This document shows, piece after piece, positions 62,779-64,000 of a stretch of 64,000 nt of DNA. The notes beneath the pieces are model-generated. The model did not search any database, was not told where the DNA came from, and worked only from the letters and a program-made list of their open reading frames with translations. Every line of letters begins with the position of its first letter. The first letter of the stretch is position 1. The DNA comes from Akkermansiaceae bacterium (GTDB lineage Bacteria > Verrucomicrobiota > Verrucomicrobiia > Verrucomicrobiales > Akkermansiaceae). Made by a program: the position numbers and the translations under genes. The stretch spans positions 37,584 to 101,583 of the forward strand of contig JAPKCM010000005.1 of assembly GCA_028822935.1 (NCBI GenBank), read 5' to 3'.

Positions 62779-63354
62779 ATGCTCATCGCCTTTAACAAAC
62801 CCTACGGTGTCCTCAGCCAGTTCAACACGAACCCGAATGAGGAAGAACAGCGGACTCTGAAGGAGTTCGGTTTTCCGCCGAAATGTCTCCCACTCGGGCG
62901 ACTCGATATGGACTCGGAAGGACTCCTCCTTTTTACCGATGAGAAGCCACTCGAGAACCGGCTTCTCCACCCGCGCTACAAGCACCGCCGCCGCTACCTC
63001 GTCCTCGTTGAAGGAGTTCCAGATGAAGAAGCACTCGATAAGCTCCGCAGCGGCACCATCGAAATCAAAGACTATCGCTGCCTCCCCTGCCGGGCCAAAG
63101 CTCTTAAACAAGCACCTGATTTCCCAGACCGTGACCCACCAGTCCGCGTCCGCCAAAAAATCATCGACTCCTGGATCCGTCTCGAACTCCGAGAAGGCAA
63201 AAACCGACAGGTCCGTCGCATGACCGCCGCCGTCGGCTACCCCACCCTCAGACTCATCCGTGAAGGCATCGGTACTTTCCCGCTCGGCGACCTACCACTC
63301 GGCACATGGAAAGAACTCACTGAGGAGGAACGCGACGCCGTCTTTTCGCGCTAA
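62779..63354 (+). CDS. Pseudouridine synthase (RluE/RsuA-like)
   Basis: It starts MLIAFNKPYGVLSQF, with the catalytic Asp in LGRLDMDSEGLLLFTDE and the conserved REGKNRQVRRMTAAVGYPTL segment. These mark the RsuA/RluB/E family that makes pseudouridine in rRNA. At 191 residues it lacks an N-terminal S4 domain, as RluE does. ATG 62779 is chosen; upstream in-frame sequence overlaps the four-helix remnant. Confidence 0.92.
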   Translation: MLIAFNKPYGVLSQFNTNPNEEEQRTLKEFGFPPKCLPLGRLDMDSEGLLLFTDEKPLENRLLHPRYKHRRRYLVLVEGVPDEEALDKLRSGTIEIKDYRCLPCRAKALKQAPDFPDRDPPVRVRQKIIDSWIRLELREGKNRQVRRMTAAVGYPTLRLIREGIGTFPLGDLPLGTWKELTEEERDAVFSR

Positions 63355-63896
63355 GCCTTCACTTCTCCTAAAAAAGGCGGGCCTGCGTCCTCACTCGGTC
63401 CCCTCTGGTTCAATCGAGAATTAGCGCACTTATAGTGTCGTATCGCCGAGCAACGTCAACGTCCGAGCACAGTCACTGCCTGCCACCCGCTACTGGGGGC
63501 GCACTTCCGATTCGGGTTTTGGTTTTTCATTACCCTCAGTTTTCGACTCCGGGGCGGTAGCGGGTTGGGTTTCACCTGCTTTGAGCCCCCCAAAACATCA
63601 TTGGGCTTCTTTGCACAGCCCCCAAATAGGGAAGGTAATACCACTCCGCATTTCAAAAGAGACGAATGATGTTTTTAAATAGTTAGGAAATAGCGGATCC
63701 CTCAAGGGAAGCGACCTTATTTGAATCTCTCCTCTCATGATCCGCACGAAGTGAAAGCATCACCACTACTGGGTCCTCCTCAGAGCCCCGACCGAAACGC
63801 CTCGCTAAAATGCCGAAAAAATAGCAATTAGAAGTGGCACAGAACGTAAAAATTGCTGATATATCGAATAAAGCGATCATTCAATCCGTTTAAAAA
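63355..63896. other. Gene-poor stretch before the final lipoprotein
   Basis: This 542-nt stretch has no convincing gene. A 66-codon minus-strand frame (63456-63656) with SLFGGCAKKPND resembles a lipoprotein N-terminus, but has no conserved core, so I do not call it. The last 70 nt are AT-rich and probably hold the promoter of the next gene. No RNA gene is seen. Confidence 0.4.
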
Positions 63897-64000
63897 ATGA
63901 TGAAAACACCCAAAATCCTCGTCGCCCTCCTCGCGGGTGGAGCTCTGGTCTCCTGCACGCAGACCCAACAACAATATGGACTCGGTGGCGCTGCCGCTGG
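63897..64000 (+). CDS. Lipoprotein, 3'-truncated by window edge
   Basis: Two adjacent ATG codons (63897, 63900) begin MMKTPKILVALLAGG followed by ALVSC, a lipobox. QTQQQYGLGGAAAG follows, which looks like the start of a glycine-zipper as in the OmpA lipoprotein at 58.8-59.5 kb. Only about 34 codons are inside the window, so the family is uncertain. Confidence 0.6.
   Translation, partial: MMKTPKILVALLAGGALVSCTQTQQQYGLGGAAA

Overview
The window reads as a chromosomal segment of a Verrucomicrobiota bacterium, probably order Verrucomicrobiales (Akkermansiaceae/Verrucomicrobiaceae type). The support is a gene complement typical of the PVC group: a planctomycete-type cytochrome/DUF1587-1595-1592-1588-1585 protein paired with a DUF1552 protein, a giant heme-binding dehydrogenase with HEAT repeats, DUF1080, PQQ-propeller proteins, five sulfatases, SHD1-fused proteins, CotH/LamG/Ig-like secreted proteins, and few clear Shine-Dalgarno sites. 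Codons are strongly C-ending, which produces long spurious antisense frames. I see no rRNA, tRNA, transposase, prophage or CRISPR array.

Layout. 1-7.3 kb: large secreted proteins (a 5'-truncated Ig/LamG protein, a CotH-type protein, a YHYH protein). 7.7-12.7 kb: translationally coupled DUF1592/DUF1552 pair, with a sulfatase ending tail-to-tail against it. 12.9-17.5 kb: TPR membrane protein, CDGSH iron-sulfur protein, flavin disulfide reductase, DUF1080 protein, tandem STN-like protein. 17.6-24.3 kb: two-gene PQQ-propeller operon with a good terminator, SHD1-esterase, DUF4230-like protein, one unknown. 24.3-29.8 kb: coiled-coil OmpA protein, PBP4-type peptidase, trypsin-like protease, flavin reductase.

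30.1-42.3 kb is the most interesting part. An alpha/beta hydrolase is coupled to a phosphoenolpyruvate-hydrolase-like TIM barrel. These are followed by a Gfo/Idh/MocA oxidoreductase, FolE, a sulfatase, a phosphatase, a PAS-AraC regulator, a Tm-1-like/UPF0261 protein, an LsrF-like thiolase/aldolase, a ribulose-phosphate-epimerase-like enzyme and an SDR. That SDR matches the dehydrogenase half of bifunctional rhamnulose-1-phosphate aldolase/SDR proteins. The PEP-hydrolase-like and Tm-1-like proteins are the two halves of plant Tm-1-type fusion proteins. Together with the LsrF, Rpe and SDR enzymes and a dedicated regulator they suggest an uncharacterised catabolic pathway for a phosphorylated sugar or dicarbonyl. 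Repeat-rich intergenic DNA, an AbrB-type antitoxin remnant and a remnant of the SDR 3' end lie within or beside it.

42.3-54 kb: EgtB/SenA-type sulfoxide-synthase homologue, the PVC heme dehydrogenase coupled to a sulfatase, another sulfatase, a Tat-exported SGNH hydrolase, a cytochrome-SHD1 protein and a fifth sulfatase. These suit polysaccharide (sulfated glycan) degradation with surface-attached electron transfer. 54-64 kb: secreted metallopeptidase-like protein, an overlapping pair of discoidin proteins (thioredoxin-like and transglutaminase-like), FKBP isomerase, OmpA lipoprotein, an unknown divergent from a winged-helix regulator, pyruvate dehydrogenase E2, a truncated four-helix-bundle gene, a pseudouridine synthase, and the first codons of a lipoprotein cut by the window end.
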